From contig NZ_LMIS01000001.1 in the NCBI RefSeq assembly GCF_001428805.1, positions 3,699,908 to 3,763,907 on the forward strand: a stretch of 64,000 nt of DNA. Reading direction: 5' to 3'. Numbering within the stretch: the first letter of the stretch is position 1; every line of letters begins with the position of its first letter. A program made the translations under genes and the position numbers. Positions 16,545 through 24,852 of this stretch are shown here, piece after piece. The stretch comes from Aeromicrobium sp. Root236 (GTDB lineage Bacteria; Actinomycetota; Actinomycetes; Propionibacteriales; Nocardioidaceae). The notes under the pieces are model-generated. The model did no database searches. It was not told the origin of the DNA and was given only the letters and a program-made list of their open reading frames with translations.

Positions 16545-17116
16545 GTGCGGCGGGTCATCCTGACTGCCAGATCGGCATGCAGGCTGGCCAGCTCATGGCC
16601 GGAGCGTGATCCGCCCGGTTCGAACCACCGCACGAGATCGACGCCGAGGGACAGCAGCGAGAACGCGGTCCCCGGGACGTCATCGACATGCAGGACGCCC
16701 TGGTCGACACCGTCGGCCAGGGCGTCCTGCATCGTCTTCTCGATGCTGCGCCGGTACGTCGCGACCTCGGCGCGGTGCTCGTCGGTCAGTGCGTGGTACT
16801 CGTACTGCACGATCCGCCCGACGCGGCTGTTGTCGGCGTGCCAGAGGCTGAAGTCGTAGACCATCGACCGGAGCCGTTCGACGGGGTCGGTGCTCGACGC
16901 CGACGCGCGGGTGATGACGTCGAACGCGCTGCGGTGACCCTCGATGCTGACTGTGAAGAGCAGGCTCTCCTTGGAGTCGTGGTGCACATAGACCGCGGCG
17001 GGGCTCATGCCGGCGCGCGAGGCGATGTCGCGGGTCGTCGTACCGGCGAAGCCCTTCTCCGCGAACGCCTCGATCGCGGCATTGATGAGCCGCTCACGTG
17101 CCGTGATGGTCGTCAT
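16541..17116 (-). CDS. TetR-family regulator of the beta-oxidation cluster
   Basis: 191 residues. The TetR helix-turn-helix is at residues 8-53 (AFAEKGFAGTTTRDIASRAG, MSPAAVYVHHDSKESLL), followed by a ligand domain. The frame remains open for several kilobases upstream, antisense to the acyl-CoA dehydrogenase and thiolase genes; the ATG at 17116 is the only start that puts the HTH at the N-terminus. It is divergent from the acyl-CoA dehydrogenase gene. A 16-bp palindrome between them is repeated exactly upstream of fabG at 36.8 kb, so it may control both. The ligand is probably an acyl-CoA, by analogy with related TetR regulators. Confidence 0.87.
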   Translation of the reverse strand: MTTITARERLINAAIEAFAEKGFAGTTTRDIASRAGMSPAAVYVHHDSKESLLFTVSIEGHRSAFDVITRASASSTDPVERLRSMVYDFSLWHADNSRVGRIVQYEYHALTDEHRAEVATYRRSIEKTMQDALADGVDQGVLHVDDVPGTAFSLLSLGVDLVRWFEPGGSRSGHELASLHADLAVRMTRRT

Positions 17117-17160
17117 GTCCACTCCTCTTTCGGTTGACAGCATGACGGAGGGCTTGCATG

Positions 17161-17176
17161 CTAAGCAAGCGCTTAG
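17161..17176. promoter_or_regulatory. TetR operator, copy 1 (CTAAGC-N4-GCTTAG)
   Basis: CTAAGCAAGCGCTTAG has perfect 6-bp arms and lies 39 nt upstream of the acyl-CoA dehydrogenase start and 44 nt upstream of the divergent tetR start. The identical 16-mer, in the same orientation relative to the gene it precedes, occurs before fabG (36807-36822). Confidence 0.7.
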
Positions 17177-17215
17177 CGCGTTTCCCCCAGTTTCCCTGAT
17201 CACGAAGGCAGTGCA

Positions 17216-18361
17216 TTGCGGCGGACGATCTACGACCAGGACCACGAGGCGTTCCGGGACTCCTGCGCGGCCTTCCTGGCCAAGCATGTGACCCCCAACC
17301 TCGAGACGTATCTCGAGGAGAAGGCGCTCCCGCGCGACTTCTGGCTCGCTGCGGGCGCCGAAGGGTTCCTGGGCCTGGAGATCCCCGAGGAGCTCGGCGG
17401 CGCGGAGGCCGGCGACTTCCGGTTCAACGCCATCTGGGCCGAGGAGCTGAGCAAGCTCAACGCGGCGCTCGCGTCGTGCATGGCGATCCATGCCGACATC
17501 GCGGTGCCCTACATCGTCGACCTGGCCACCGAAGAGCAGAAGCAGCGCTGGCTGCCCGGCTGCGCGACCGGTGAGATCGTCACGGCGATCGGCATGACTG
17601 AGCCCGGCGGCGGCTCCGACCTTGCTGCGCTCAAGACCACCGCGGTGCGTGACGGCGACGAGTGGGTCATCAACGGCTCCAAGACGTTCATCACCAACGG
17701 CTACTCCGCCGACCTCGTGCTCACCGCGGTCCGTACGTCCCCCGACAAGGGGGCCAAGGGCATCACGCTGTTCGGGCTCGAGGCGACCGACGAGGGCTTC
17801 AGCCGGGGCCGCAAGCTCGACAAGGTCGGGCAGAGCGAGGCCGACACGTCCGAGCTGTTCTTCGAGAACGTGCGCGTCGGCGACGACCGGATCATCGGCG
17901 AGGTCGACCGCGGCTTCATCTACATGATGGAGCGGCTCCCGCAGGAGCGACTGACCTGCGCCGTGTCCAACGTGGCCCACGCCAAGCAGATCCTCGCCGA
18001 GACGATCCAGTACGCCCACGACCGGGTCGCGTTCAAGCAGCCGATCGGCAGCCTGCAGCACAACAAATTCCTGCTCGCGGAGCTGGTGACCAAGATCGAG
18101 GTCGCCGAGGCGTACGTCGACCAGGCCGTGCTCGCCCACAGCAACGGTGAGGCGACCGCGATCGACGCGGCCAAGGCCAAGTGGTGGTCGTCGGAGATCC
18201 AGAACGACGTCCTCGACCACTGCGTCCAGCTGCACGGCGGATACGGCTTCATGAACGAGTACCGTGTCGCGCGTGCGTGGCGCGATGCCCGCGTCAGCAA
18301 GATCTGGGCCGGATCCAACGAGATCATGAAAGAGCTCATCGGCCGCGACCTCGGATTCTGA
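17216..18361 (+). CDS. Acyl-CoA dehydrogenase
   Basis: 381 residues from the TTG at 17216, which gives the usual N-terminus RRTIYDQDHEAFRDSC. Family signatures: AIGMTEPGGGSDL (FAD/substrate site, about residues 122-134), WVINGSKTFITNG, QLHGGYGFMNEY, and the C-terminal IWAGSNEIMKELIGRDLGF. It introduces the trans-2 double bond into an acyl-CoA and passes electrons to ETF. It is the first gene of a cluster with thiolase and an SDR, under a divergent TetR gene. Chain-length preference cannot be read from sequence. Confidence 0.93.
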   Translation: MRRTIYDQDHEAFRDSCAAFLAKHVTPNLETYLEEKALPRDFWLAAGAEGFLGLEIPEELGGAEAGDFRFNAIWAEELSKLNAALASCMAIHADIAVPYIVDLATEEQKQRWLPGCATGEIVTAIGMTEPGGGSDLAALKTTAVRDGDEWVINGSKTFITNGYSADLVLTAVRTSPDKGAKGITLFGLEATDEGFSRGRKLDKVGQSEADTSELFFENVRVGDDRIIGEVDRGFIYMMERLPQERLTCAVSNVAHAKQILAETIQYAHDRVAFKQPIGSLQHNKFLLAELVTKIEVAEAYVDQAVLAHSNGEATAIDAAKAKWWSSEIQNDVLDHCVQLHGGYGFMNEYRVARAWRDARVSKIWAGSNEIMKELIGRDLGF

Positions 18362-18391
18362 GGCCGGACCACCCATCAGGAAGGCAACGCA

Positions 18392-19609
18392 ATGCCCGAA
18401 GCAGTCATCGTCTCCACCGCCCGTTCGCCCATCGGCCGAGCCGTCAAGGGATCGCTCAAGGACATGCGTCCCGACGACCTCTCGGTCATGATGCTCGAGG
18501 CCGCGCTCGCCAAGGTCCCCGAGCTCGACCGGCGTGACATCGTCGACCTGCACCTGGGCGTCGGCCAGCCGGCGGGTGAGTCGGGCAACAACCTCGGACG
18601 CATCGTCGCCGTGCAGGCCGGCATGGACCACGTGCCCGGCGTCACGGTCAACCGCTACTGCTCGTCGAGCCTGCAGACCACGCGGATGGCGTTCCACGCG
18701 ATCAAGGCCGGCGAGGGCGACGTGTTCCTGTCGCTCGGCGTCGAGACCGTCAGCCGGTTCGCCAACGGCATGGCCGACATGGCAGCCGCGCACAACCCGC
18801 TCTTCGACGAGGCGGTCAGCCGTACGGACAAGCGTGCCCAGGGCGGCGCCGAGGCGTGGCACGACCCGCGCGAGGACGGCACGCTGCCCGACGCCTACAT
18901 CGCGATGGGCCAGACCGCCGAGAACGTCCAGCAGCTCATCGGCATGAGCCGCCAGGAGCAGGACGAGTTCGGCGTACGCAGCCAGAACCTCGCCGAGAAG
19001 GCTCTTGCCGACGGCTTCTGGGCCAAGGACATCACGCCGGTGACGCTGCCCGACGGCACCGTCGTCAGCACGGACGACGGACCCCGCGCCGGCGTCACGT
19101 ACGAAGCGGTGTCGCAGCTCAAGCCCGTGTTCCGTCCCGACGGCACGATCACGGCCGGCAACTGCTGCGCGCTCAACGACGGCGCAGCCGCAGTCGTCAT
19201 CATGAGCGACACCAAGGCCAAGGAGCTGGGCCTCACCCCGCTGGCCCGCATCGTCTCGACGGGCGTCACGGGTCTGTCCCCGGAGATCATGGGCCTCGGC
19301 CCGGTCGAGGCGGTCAAGCAGGCGCTGCGCCACGCCGGCATGGGCATCGACGACATCGACCTGTTCGAGATCAACGAGGCGTTCGCGGTCCAGGCGCTTG
19401 GCTCGGCGCAGGCGCTCGGCATCGACATCGACAAGCTCAACGTCAACGGCGGCGCCATCGCGGTCGGCCACCCGTTCGGCATGACCGGCGCGCGCATCAC
19501 GAGCACGCTGATCAACTCGCTGCAGCACCACGACAAGCAGTTCGGCGTCGAGACGATGTGTGTCGGCGGCGGACAGGGCATGGCGATGGTGCTGGAGCGC
19601 CTCTCCTGA
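18392..19609 (+). CDS. Acetyl-CoA acetyltransferase (thiolase)
   Basis: 405 residues. The acyl-accepting Cys is Cys90 in NRYCSSSLQT, the catalytic His360 is in AVGHPFGMTGAR, and the proton-transfer Cys390 is in MCVGGGQGMAM; INEAFAVQ is also present. It cleaves 3-ketoacyl-CoA (or condenses acetyl-CoA). It follows the acyl-CoA dehydrogenase by 30 nt with a good AGGAAGG site, and its stop overlaps the SDR start as TGATG, so all three form one operon. Confidence 0.94.
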   Translation: MPEAVIVSTARSPIGRAVKGSLKDMRPDDLSVMMLEAALAKVPELDRRDIVDLHLGVGQPAGESGNNLGRIVAVQAGMDHVPGVTVNRYCSSSLQTTRMAFHAIKAGEGDVFLSLGVETVSRFANGMADMAAAHNPLFDEAVSRTDKRAQGGAEAWHDPREDGTLPDAYIAMGQTAENVQQLIGMSRQEQDEFGVRSQNLAEKALADGFWAKDITPVTLPDGTVVSTDDGPRAGVTYEAVSQLKPVFRPDGTITAGNCCALNDGAAAVVIMSDTKAKELGLTPLARIVSTGVTGLSPEIMGLGPVEAVKQALRHAGMGIDDIDLFEINEAFAVQALGSAQALGIDIDKLNVNGGAIAVGHPFGMTGARITSTLINSLQHHDKQFGVETMCVGGGQGMAMVLERLS

Positions 19610-20361
19610 TGGGCCGCTTCGACGGCAAGGTCGCGATCGTCACCGGCGCGAGCCGGGGTATCGGCCTTGCCGTCGCCGAACGTCTCGTGGCTGACGGCGC
19701 ACGCGTGTGCCTGACGGCCCGCAAGCCCGGCCCTCTGGCCGAGGCCGTCGAGTCGCTCGGCGGCGCGGAGAACGCGATCTTCGCGGCTGGGGCTGCGGAC
19801 GACGCAGCCCATCAGGACGAGGCAGTCGCGGCGACGATGGACGCGTTCGGCCGCATCGACTTCCTGGTCAACAACACCGGGATCAACCCCGCGTACGGGC
19901 GCATGATCGACATCGATCTCGAGGCTGCGGAGAAGATCTTCCGGGTCAACGTCGTCTCGTCGATCGCGTGGGCGCAGAAGGTCTACCGCGCCTGGATGGA
20001 GGCCAACGGCGGCGCGATGGTCAACATCGCGTCGGTCGCCGGCCTCAAGCCCGCGCCCGGCATCGGCGTCTACGGCGCGTCCAAGTCCAGCGTGATCCAC
20101 GTGACGGAGGAGCTCGCCGTGGAGCTCGGACCGGAGATCCGCGTCAACGCGGTGGCGCCGGCCGTCGTCAAGACCAAGTTCGCGACGGCGCTCTACGAGG
20201 GCCGCGAGGAAGAGGTCGCCTCGGCGTACCCGCTCAAGCGGCTCGGCGTGCCGGACGACATCGGCTCGGTCGTGGCGTTCCTGCTGTCCGAGGACGCCGC
20301 CTGGATCACCGGCCAGACCATCACGATCGACGGTGGATTGACGCTCACCGGCGGCGTCTGA
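19609..20361 (+). CDS. Short-chain dehydrogenase/reductase
   Basis: 250 residues of a classical SDR. The NAD(P) motif TGASRGIG starts at about residue 13, NNTG at about 87, the catalytic Ser is in VNIASVAG, and Tyr155 and Lys159 are in VYGASK. It ends in the usual TGQTITIDGGLTLTGG. In this operon it probably acts as 3-hydroxyacyl-CoA dehydrogenase or a related lipid oxidoreductase between the dehydrogenase and thiolase steps; no separate hydratase gene is present. A perfect hairpin follows the stop. Confidence 0.9.
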   Translation: MGRFDGKVAIVTGASRGIGLAVAERLVADGARVCLTARKPGPLAEAVESLGGAENAIFAAGAADDAAHQDEAVAATMDAFGRIDFLVNNTGINPAYGRMIDIDLEAAEKIFRVNVVSSIAWAQKVYRAWMEANGGAMVNIASVAGLKPAPGIGVYGASKSSVIHVTEELAVELGPEIRVNAVAPAVVKTKFATALYEGREEEVASAYPLKRLGVPDDIGSVVAFLLSEDAAWITGQTITIDGGLTLTGGV

Positions 20362-20372
20362 GCCACCACGCG

Positions 20373-20407
20373 GTGCGGCCCATCTCCCGAGAGGAGATGG
20401 GCCGCAC
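20373..20407. terminator. Perfect 15-bp hairpin between SDR and M4 protease genes
   Basis: GTGCGGCCCATCTCC (20373-20387) pairs perfectly with GGAGATGGGCCGCAC (20393-20407) around the 5-nt loop CGAGA. It lies 11 nt after the SDR stop and 12 nt before the stop of the convergent protease gene. It has no T-tract, as is common for actinobacterial terminators, and could serve both strands. Confidence 0.7.
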
Positions 20408-20419
20408 GCTTGTGTGCGG

Positions 20420-22021
20420 TCAGCTGACGCTGACCGCCGACCACGCTGCCTTGACCGCAGCGACCTCGGGGCTGCTGGCGCCGTAGAGCGTCGTCGCGGC
20501 GGCGACCGTGTCGACTCGCGCCTTGGCGTACGTCTCGGTGCTGGTCATGCGCTCGGTGAGCGCCTTGTACCAGATCGCCGCGGCCTTGGCCCGGCCGATT
20601 CCGGCGACGGTGGAGCCGTTGCACGTCGGGCTGTTGCCGTACGTGCTCTGGCCACTGCCGTTGGCGAGCAGGAAGAAGAAGTGGTTGCCCACTCCGGAGG
20701 AGTAGTGCGGATCCGACCGGGGGACCGCGGTGCTCCAGCACGCGTAGGACGCGCCGTCGCGACGAGGATCGTCCATGTAGCGCAGCGGCGTGCCGTCGCC
20801 GTTGATGTTGATCTCCTCGCCGATCAGGAAGTCCGGCGTGTCGTTCGGGTTGTTGGCGTAGAACTCGACCATCGTGCCGAAGATGTCGCTGGTGGCCTCG
20901 TTGAGACCGCCGGCATCGCCGGAGTAGCCGAGGTTGGCGGAGTTCTCGGTGACGCCGTGGGACATCTCGTGGCCCGCGACGTCGAGCTCGACCAGCGGTG
21001 CCCGGTTGCCGGCTCCGTCGCCGTACGTCATCTGGCTGCCGTCCCAGTAGGCGTTGACGTAGCCGTTGCCGTAGTGGACCCGTGAGGGTACGCCGCTGCC
21101 GTTGTCGAAGATGCCCTGACGGCCGAAGCTCGACTTGTAGTAGTCGAACGTCTTGGCGGCGCCGTAGTGCGCGTCGACACCCGCTGAGGCGCGGTCACTG
21201 ACGGTGCCGTTGCCCCATGCGTTGTCGGCGTCGGCGAACGTCGTGCACGTGCCGGAGGTGCGGTTCCTGAGGTCGCACGTACGTCCGTTGCCGTGCGTCG
21301 CGTCGACCATCGTGTAGCTGCTGCCGCTGCCGGTCGTGCTGATCGAGACCGTGCCGACGAAGATGCCGCGACCCGTCCCGGTCGCAGCGACGCCGGGCCT
21401 GGCGGCTGCCTTCTGGTTGGTGGTCGTGCCGACCTTGATCGGCGTCAGGATCGTCTCCTCGGCGCTGCGGACCTTGCCGGTGTTGGCGTCGGTCACGACG
21501 ACCTGCCGGCTCGGCGTCTGGCCGTCGGCCTGAACGCCGGTCACGATCGACCGCCAGGCGAGGACGGCCTTGCCGTGGCGCGCGTCGACGACGAGCTTCG
21601 GCGAGCCCGCCTTGCTGACGCTCCGCCCGGCGAACTCGTCTCGGGCCCGGTCGGCGGCGGAGGCCGACGACACCTTGGGCGTCGTGCTCACCGCGACGGG
21701 AGCCGTCTGCGCGACGGACACGCTCTGCGGGCTGTCGGCGGCGCTGAGGTGGACCACGAGGTCACCGCCGAGCACCGGCAGGCCGTCGTACGTACGGTTG
21801 AACCGCACGTGGCTGGCGCCGTTGCTCGATCCGACTGTGTCGACGAGCTGGTAGGCGTCCTTGGACGTGCCCTCGACCTTGGCGGGATGCTCCTGGATGT
21901 ACTCCTTGGCCACGACAGCGGGATCGCCGCTGTTGTCGGCTGCTGCGCTCAGAGAGGGCGTGGCAACGCCCAGCCCGGCCACGAGGAGGGTTGCTCCTCC
22001 GATGGCAAAGACATGTTTCAT
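20420..22021 (-). CDS. Secreted M4-family (thermolysin-like) metalloprotease
   Basis: 533 residues. A Sec signal peptide (MKHVFAIGGATLLVAGLGVA, cleavage likely after SLSAAA) is followed by an FTP/PepSY-type propeptide to about residue 215 and the catalytic domain. Zinc ligands and catalytic residues are visible: VAGHEMSHGV (His351, Glu352, His355) and GGLNEATSDIFG (Glu375), with the proton-donor His in RSDPHYSSGVGNHFF. It is an extracellular neutral endopeptidase, autoprocessed after secretion. It is monocistronic as far as can be seen, with a hairpin at its 3' side. Confidence 0.94.
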   Translation of the reverse strand: MKHVFAIGGATLLVAGLGVATPSLSAAADNSGDPAVVAKEYIQEHPAKVEGTSKDAYQLVDTVGSSNGASHVRFNRTYDGLPVLGGDLVVHLSAADSPQSVSVAQTAPVAVSTTPKVSSASAADRARDEFAGRSVSKAGSPKLVVDARHGKAVLAWRSIVTGVQADGQTPSRQVVVTDANTGKVRSAEETILTPIKVGTTTNQKAAARPGVAATGTGRGIFVGTVSISTTGSGSSYTMVDATHGNGRTCDLRNRTSGTCTTFADADNAWGNGTVSDRASAGVDAHYGAAKTFDYYKSSFGRQGIFDNGSGVPSRVHYGNGYVNAYWDGSQMTYGDGAGNRAPLVELDVAGHEMSHGVTENSANLGYSGDAGGLNEATSDIFGTMVEFYANNPNDTPDFLIGEEININGDGTPLRYMDDPRRDGASYACWSTAVPRSDPHYSSGVGNHFFFLLANGSGQSTYGNSPTCNGSTVAGIGRAKAAAIWYKALTERMTSTETYAKARVDTVAAATTLYGASSPEVAAVKAAWSAVSVS

Positions 22022-22108
22022 GAGTGGTGGTCCTCTCGGTTGACGTAGGCGTGACGCTAGTCACATCGAGAGGCGTTGGGTCATGCCAGATGACCATGCC
22101 ATCGGAGG

Positions 22109-23068
22109 TCAGGACCGTGGTCGCGTCATCGCCAGCGGACCGTGGTGCTCGACCCAGGATCGGTAGACGGGCTGACGCTCGAGGGTCTCGGTCAGGACGT
22201 CGGCGGTGAAGCGGGCCAGCTTGTCGAGGTGGTCGGCGAAGGGGTTGTCCCGCTCGGTCAGCAGCAGACGCCGGACCTGCATCGGGGTGCCCGCCAAGGG
22301 CTTGAGCACCATGCCGGAGTCGCGGTTGGTCGGGGTGCTGAGGGCGATCGCCTCGCCGGCGCGGATCAGCTCGACGCTGAGCCCGTCGCTGAGGTAGTGG
22401 CCGATCTTGGGGGTGAAGCCGGCGTCCCAGCAGATGCGGGTCATGCAGTCCGCCTCACGGTCGACGTCGAGGGGGGACAGCAGCCAGGTCTCGTCCGCGA
22501 GGTCGGCGAGGTCGAGCTCGCCGCGGTCCGCGAGGGGGTGGTCGGCGGACATCAGGACGAATCCGGGCTCGCAGCCGACGGGGCGTACGAGCAGCCGTGG
22601 GTCGAGCGGGATCTCGTTGCCGACGTACTCGTGGATCACGGCGAAGTCGATGCGGTGCGAGCCCAGCAGGTCGAGCAGGCCGTCGATGCGGGTCTCGCTC
22701 TCGGTGACGATCTCGGTGCTCGGCAAGGTCGCGCGCAGGCCGCGGATGAGACCCACCAGGGCGTTGCCGAAGCGCACCCCGATGCGTACCTGGGCGGGGG
22801 CTGTGCGCAGGCTGGACGCGTCGGTCTTGAGGGTGTCGAGCACCGAGAGCACGGCGGTGGCACGGCCGACGACGAGCCGGCCGAGCGGTGTCTGCTCGAC
22901 CCCGGCGTGCGAACGCTGGAACAGGGGACCGCCGAGGTTGTCCTCGATGCGTCGGAGCTGTCGGGTGAGCGCCGGCTGCGTCGTGCCCAGCGCTGATGCC
23001 GCCTTGGTGATGCTGCCCTCGTCGGCCACGGCCTTGACCATCCGCAGATGGCGCGTCTCGATCTCCAT
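22109..23068 (-). CDS. LysR-type transcriptional regulator
   Basis: 319 residues. The N-terminal HTH (RHLRMVKAVADEGSITKAAS, LGTTQPALTRQLRRIEDNLG) is followed by a LysR substrate-binding domain. The target is unclear: the nearest genes are the M4 protease, whose start is 87 bp away downstream on the same strand, and a TetR gene also on the same strand. Neither is divergent, so the usual LTTR neighbour rule gives no answer. The 88 bp between it and the TetR gene hold no obvious palindrome. Confidence 0.88.
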   Translation of the reverse strand: MEIETRHLRMVKAVADEGSITKAASALGTTQPALTRQLRRIEDNLGGPLFQRSHAGVEQTPLGRLVVGRATAVLSVLDTLKTDASSLRTAPAQVRIGVRFGNALVGLIRGLRATLPSTEIVTESETRIDGLLDLLGSHRIDFAVIHEYVGNEIPLDPRLLVRPVGCEPGFVLMSADHPLADRGELDLADLADETWLLSPLDVDREADCMTRICWDAGFTPKIGHYLSDGLSVELIRAGEAIALSTPTNRDSGMVLKPLAGTPMQVRRLLLTERDNPFADHLDKLARFTADVLTETLERQPVYRSWVEHHGPLAMTRPRS

Positions 23069-23156
23069 GTCGTCCCCCTGGCGTCAGCCTAGTCGCGGGA
23101 TGCCCCGAACGCGCGGGGCAAATCCGGGCCGGAACGTGTGCCTCAGATCTGAGCGT

Positions 23157-23729
23157 TCAGCTCCTCGAGTCGGTGACGGCGCGCCAGCACGCCTCGATCA
23201 AGGGCTCGACGAGGGACTCATCGATGCCGCGCCGGGTTGCGGTGAGCCGGACGACCGGGCCCACTGCAAGGTCGAACAAGATCTCCGGCGGTAGATCGAC
23301 CATCCCTTCGAGGAGGTTGGCCACCACAGGGGAGGACATCAAGGGGTCGCTGATCGCGGAGATGGCGCGCTCGTGCGCGATCTCGGCATACGGCGAGCCG
23401 TCAGCCTGCACCAGGAACCGGGCGCGCTCGGGATTGGCCTCGAGGTGCTTCTGGACACCGGTCCACAGCTGAGCGAACTGTGTTCGCAGCGGCGAGCCGG
23501 CGTCGACCGATGCCAGTGCCGCTTCACCCAGAGCGTGCTTGACCTCGACGTACGTGGCCATCACGAGCTCGTCCTTCGACGCGTAGTGGACGTACGCAGT
23601 GCCGGTCGCGACCCCGGCCTCCTTGGCGACGGCGGCCATCGACGTGCCGTGGAACCCGTCGCGGGCCACCAGCCGGATCAGGGCGTGGCGTACCGCTTCG
23701 GCTCGATCGACCGCGACGGGGCTCATCAT
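23157..23729 (-). CDS. TetR-family regulator
   Basis: 190 residues. The HTH lies at residues 10-55 (ALIRLVARDGFHGTSMAAVA, AGVATGTAYVHYASKDELV). It starts at ATG 23729, which overlaps the stop of the SDR gene (ATGA), so SDR and regulator form one operon and the regulator probably controls it. The palindrome TGAATG-TT-CATTCA in front of the SDR is the likely binding site. Confidence 0.87.
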   Translation of the reverse strand: MMSPVAVDRAEAVRHALIRLVARDGFHGTSMAAVAKEAGVATGTAYVHYASKDELVMATYVEVKHALGEAALASVDAGSPLRTQFAQLWTGVQKHLEANPERARFLVQADGSPYAEIAHERAISAISDPLMSSPVVANLLEGMVDLPPEILFDLAVGPVVRLTATRRGIDESLVEPLIEACWRAVTDSRS

Positions 23730-24667
23730 GTCGATCTCGCAGCGCGTGCCACGTCGAGAATCACGCCGGTCTCGCGCTCGGACATGTCCCACAGCTCGTT
23801 GATGCGCCTGTCGAGCCCGATGCGTCGAAGGATGGGTCGTCTGACGGCCGGACCGTTGGACGCGAGCAGCGGGCCATACATCTGACCGCCCTTCGCTCTC
23901 GGGTCCGTGGCGGCGCGCAGCTGCGGGCGTACTCCCTTGTGTGGCGGCATCCCCGTGCGTGCGGCCCACGTCTCGGAGGCTCGGCCGAGCCATCCGCCGC
24001 CGCCTTCGGCAGCGGTCGTGCTCTGGAGGTCGGTGTGCGACAGGCCTGGATGCGCGATGAGGCTCTCGGCGGCGACGCCGGCGGCCTTGAACCTGCTCTG
24101 CAGTCCCAGACCGAAGTGATAGTTGGCCAGCTTGGCCTGTCCGTAAGCCCTCCAGGCGCCGTAGTTGCCCTTCATGTGCGGGTTGGCGGGATCGAACGGG
24201 CGTCCCTGGAACCGGGCAATGCTGGTCACGGTGACGACTCGGGCGGCATCGGCCGCGAGGATGCCCGACAGCAGGTGGGCCGTGAACGCGAAGTGGCCCA
24301 GGTGGTCGACACCCATCTGCATCTCGAATCCGTCGACCGTGGTGCGCTCCGGCATCGCCATGACTCCGGCGTTGTTGATGAGCAGATCGATGGAGTCGTG
24401 CTTGGCGAGGATCTGCTTCGCTGCCGCCGCAGTCGAGGCGAGATCTCCGAGGTCGAGGGGGACCAGCTCAAGCAAGGCGTGGGGGTGGGCGGCACGGATG
24501 CGATCGACGGCGTCCTGGGCCTTCTCCTGGTTGCGGACGGCCATGACCACGTGGGCGCCAGCGCCCGCCAACGCTTCGGCGGACTCGAGGCCGAGGCCCC
24601 CGTTGGCGCCGGTCACCACGACGGTGCGGCCCGTCTGATCGGGGATGTCGTTCTGGGTCCAACTCAC
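23726..24667 (-). CDS. Short-chain dehydrogenase, retinol dehydrogenase-like
   Basis: 313 residues. TGANGGLG at about residues 19-26, NNAGVMAMP at about 97, and an active site with the Tyr and Lys in AYGQAKLANYHF. The long C-terminus and LGHFAFTAHLL match the RDH/WWOX-like branch of SDRs that reduce or oxidise bulky alcohols and aldehydes. It is the first gene of a two-gene unit with a TetR regulator. Substrate unknown. Confidence 0.88.
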   Translation of the reverse strand: MSWTQNDIPDQTGRTVVVTGANGGLGLESAEALAGAGAHVVMAVRNQEKAQDAVDRIRAAHPHALLELVPLDLGDLASTAAAAKQILAKHDSIDLLINNAGVMAMPERTTVDGFEMQMGVDHLGHFAFTAHLLSGILAADAARVVTVTSIARFQGRPFDPANPHMKGNYGAWRAYGQAKLANYHFGLGLQSRFKAAGVAAESLIAHPGLSHTDLQSTTAAEGGGGWLGRASETWAARTGMPPHKGVRPQLRAATDPRAKGGQMYGPLLASNGPAVRRPILRRIGLDRRINELWDMSERETGVILDVARAARST

Positions 24668-24683
24668 GGGAGTCTCCTATGAC

Positions 24684-24697
24684 TGAATGTTCATTCA
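24684..24697. promoter_or_regulatory. TetR operator candidate (TGAATG-TT-CATTCA)
   Basis: An inverted repeat with perfect 6-bp arms, 16 nt upstream of the SDR start at 24667. The sequence resembles many TetR operators built on gained TGAAT/ATTCA half-sites. It lies in an unusually AT-rich stretch. Confidence 0.55.
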
Positions 24698-24750
24698 TTT
24701 AAGCCTGCACCGTCTGCCGAGTCAAGGTGATCCAGATCTCGCGAAAAACA

Positions 24751-24787
24751 TGAGGAAACCCTCGCATTAAACTTGAGGAAAGCCTCA
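24751..24787. promoter_or_regulatory. Double FAS operator (TGAGG-N4-CCTCA type)
   Basis: Two palindromes, TGAGGAAACCCTCG (24751-24764, one base off) and TGAGGAAAGCCTCA (24774-24787, perfect 5-bp arms), are separated by 9 nt. A TTAAAC-like -10 box lies between them. The second site with its flanks (TTGAGGAAAGCCTCATGTTTT) recurs almost unchanged before the carboxylase gene at 36924. It probably binds a lipid-responsive repressor. Confidence 0.65.
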
Positions 24788-24852
24788 TGTTTTGAGAGGA
24801 TGGTGGGACCGCCCGTCGATCCAGCGACGGCAGTGACCCCGAGGGATTCCAC

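Noticed and set aside
17117-19531. Minus-strand extension giving a 996-residue protein ending in TetR
   Set aside because: Only the last 191 residues carry a real domain; the rest is antisense to the acyl-CoA dehydrogenase and thiolase genes.
22022-22108. Operator for the LysR gene
   Set aside because: The gaps on both sides of the LysR gene were read for T-N11-A palindromes and no convincing one was found.
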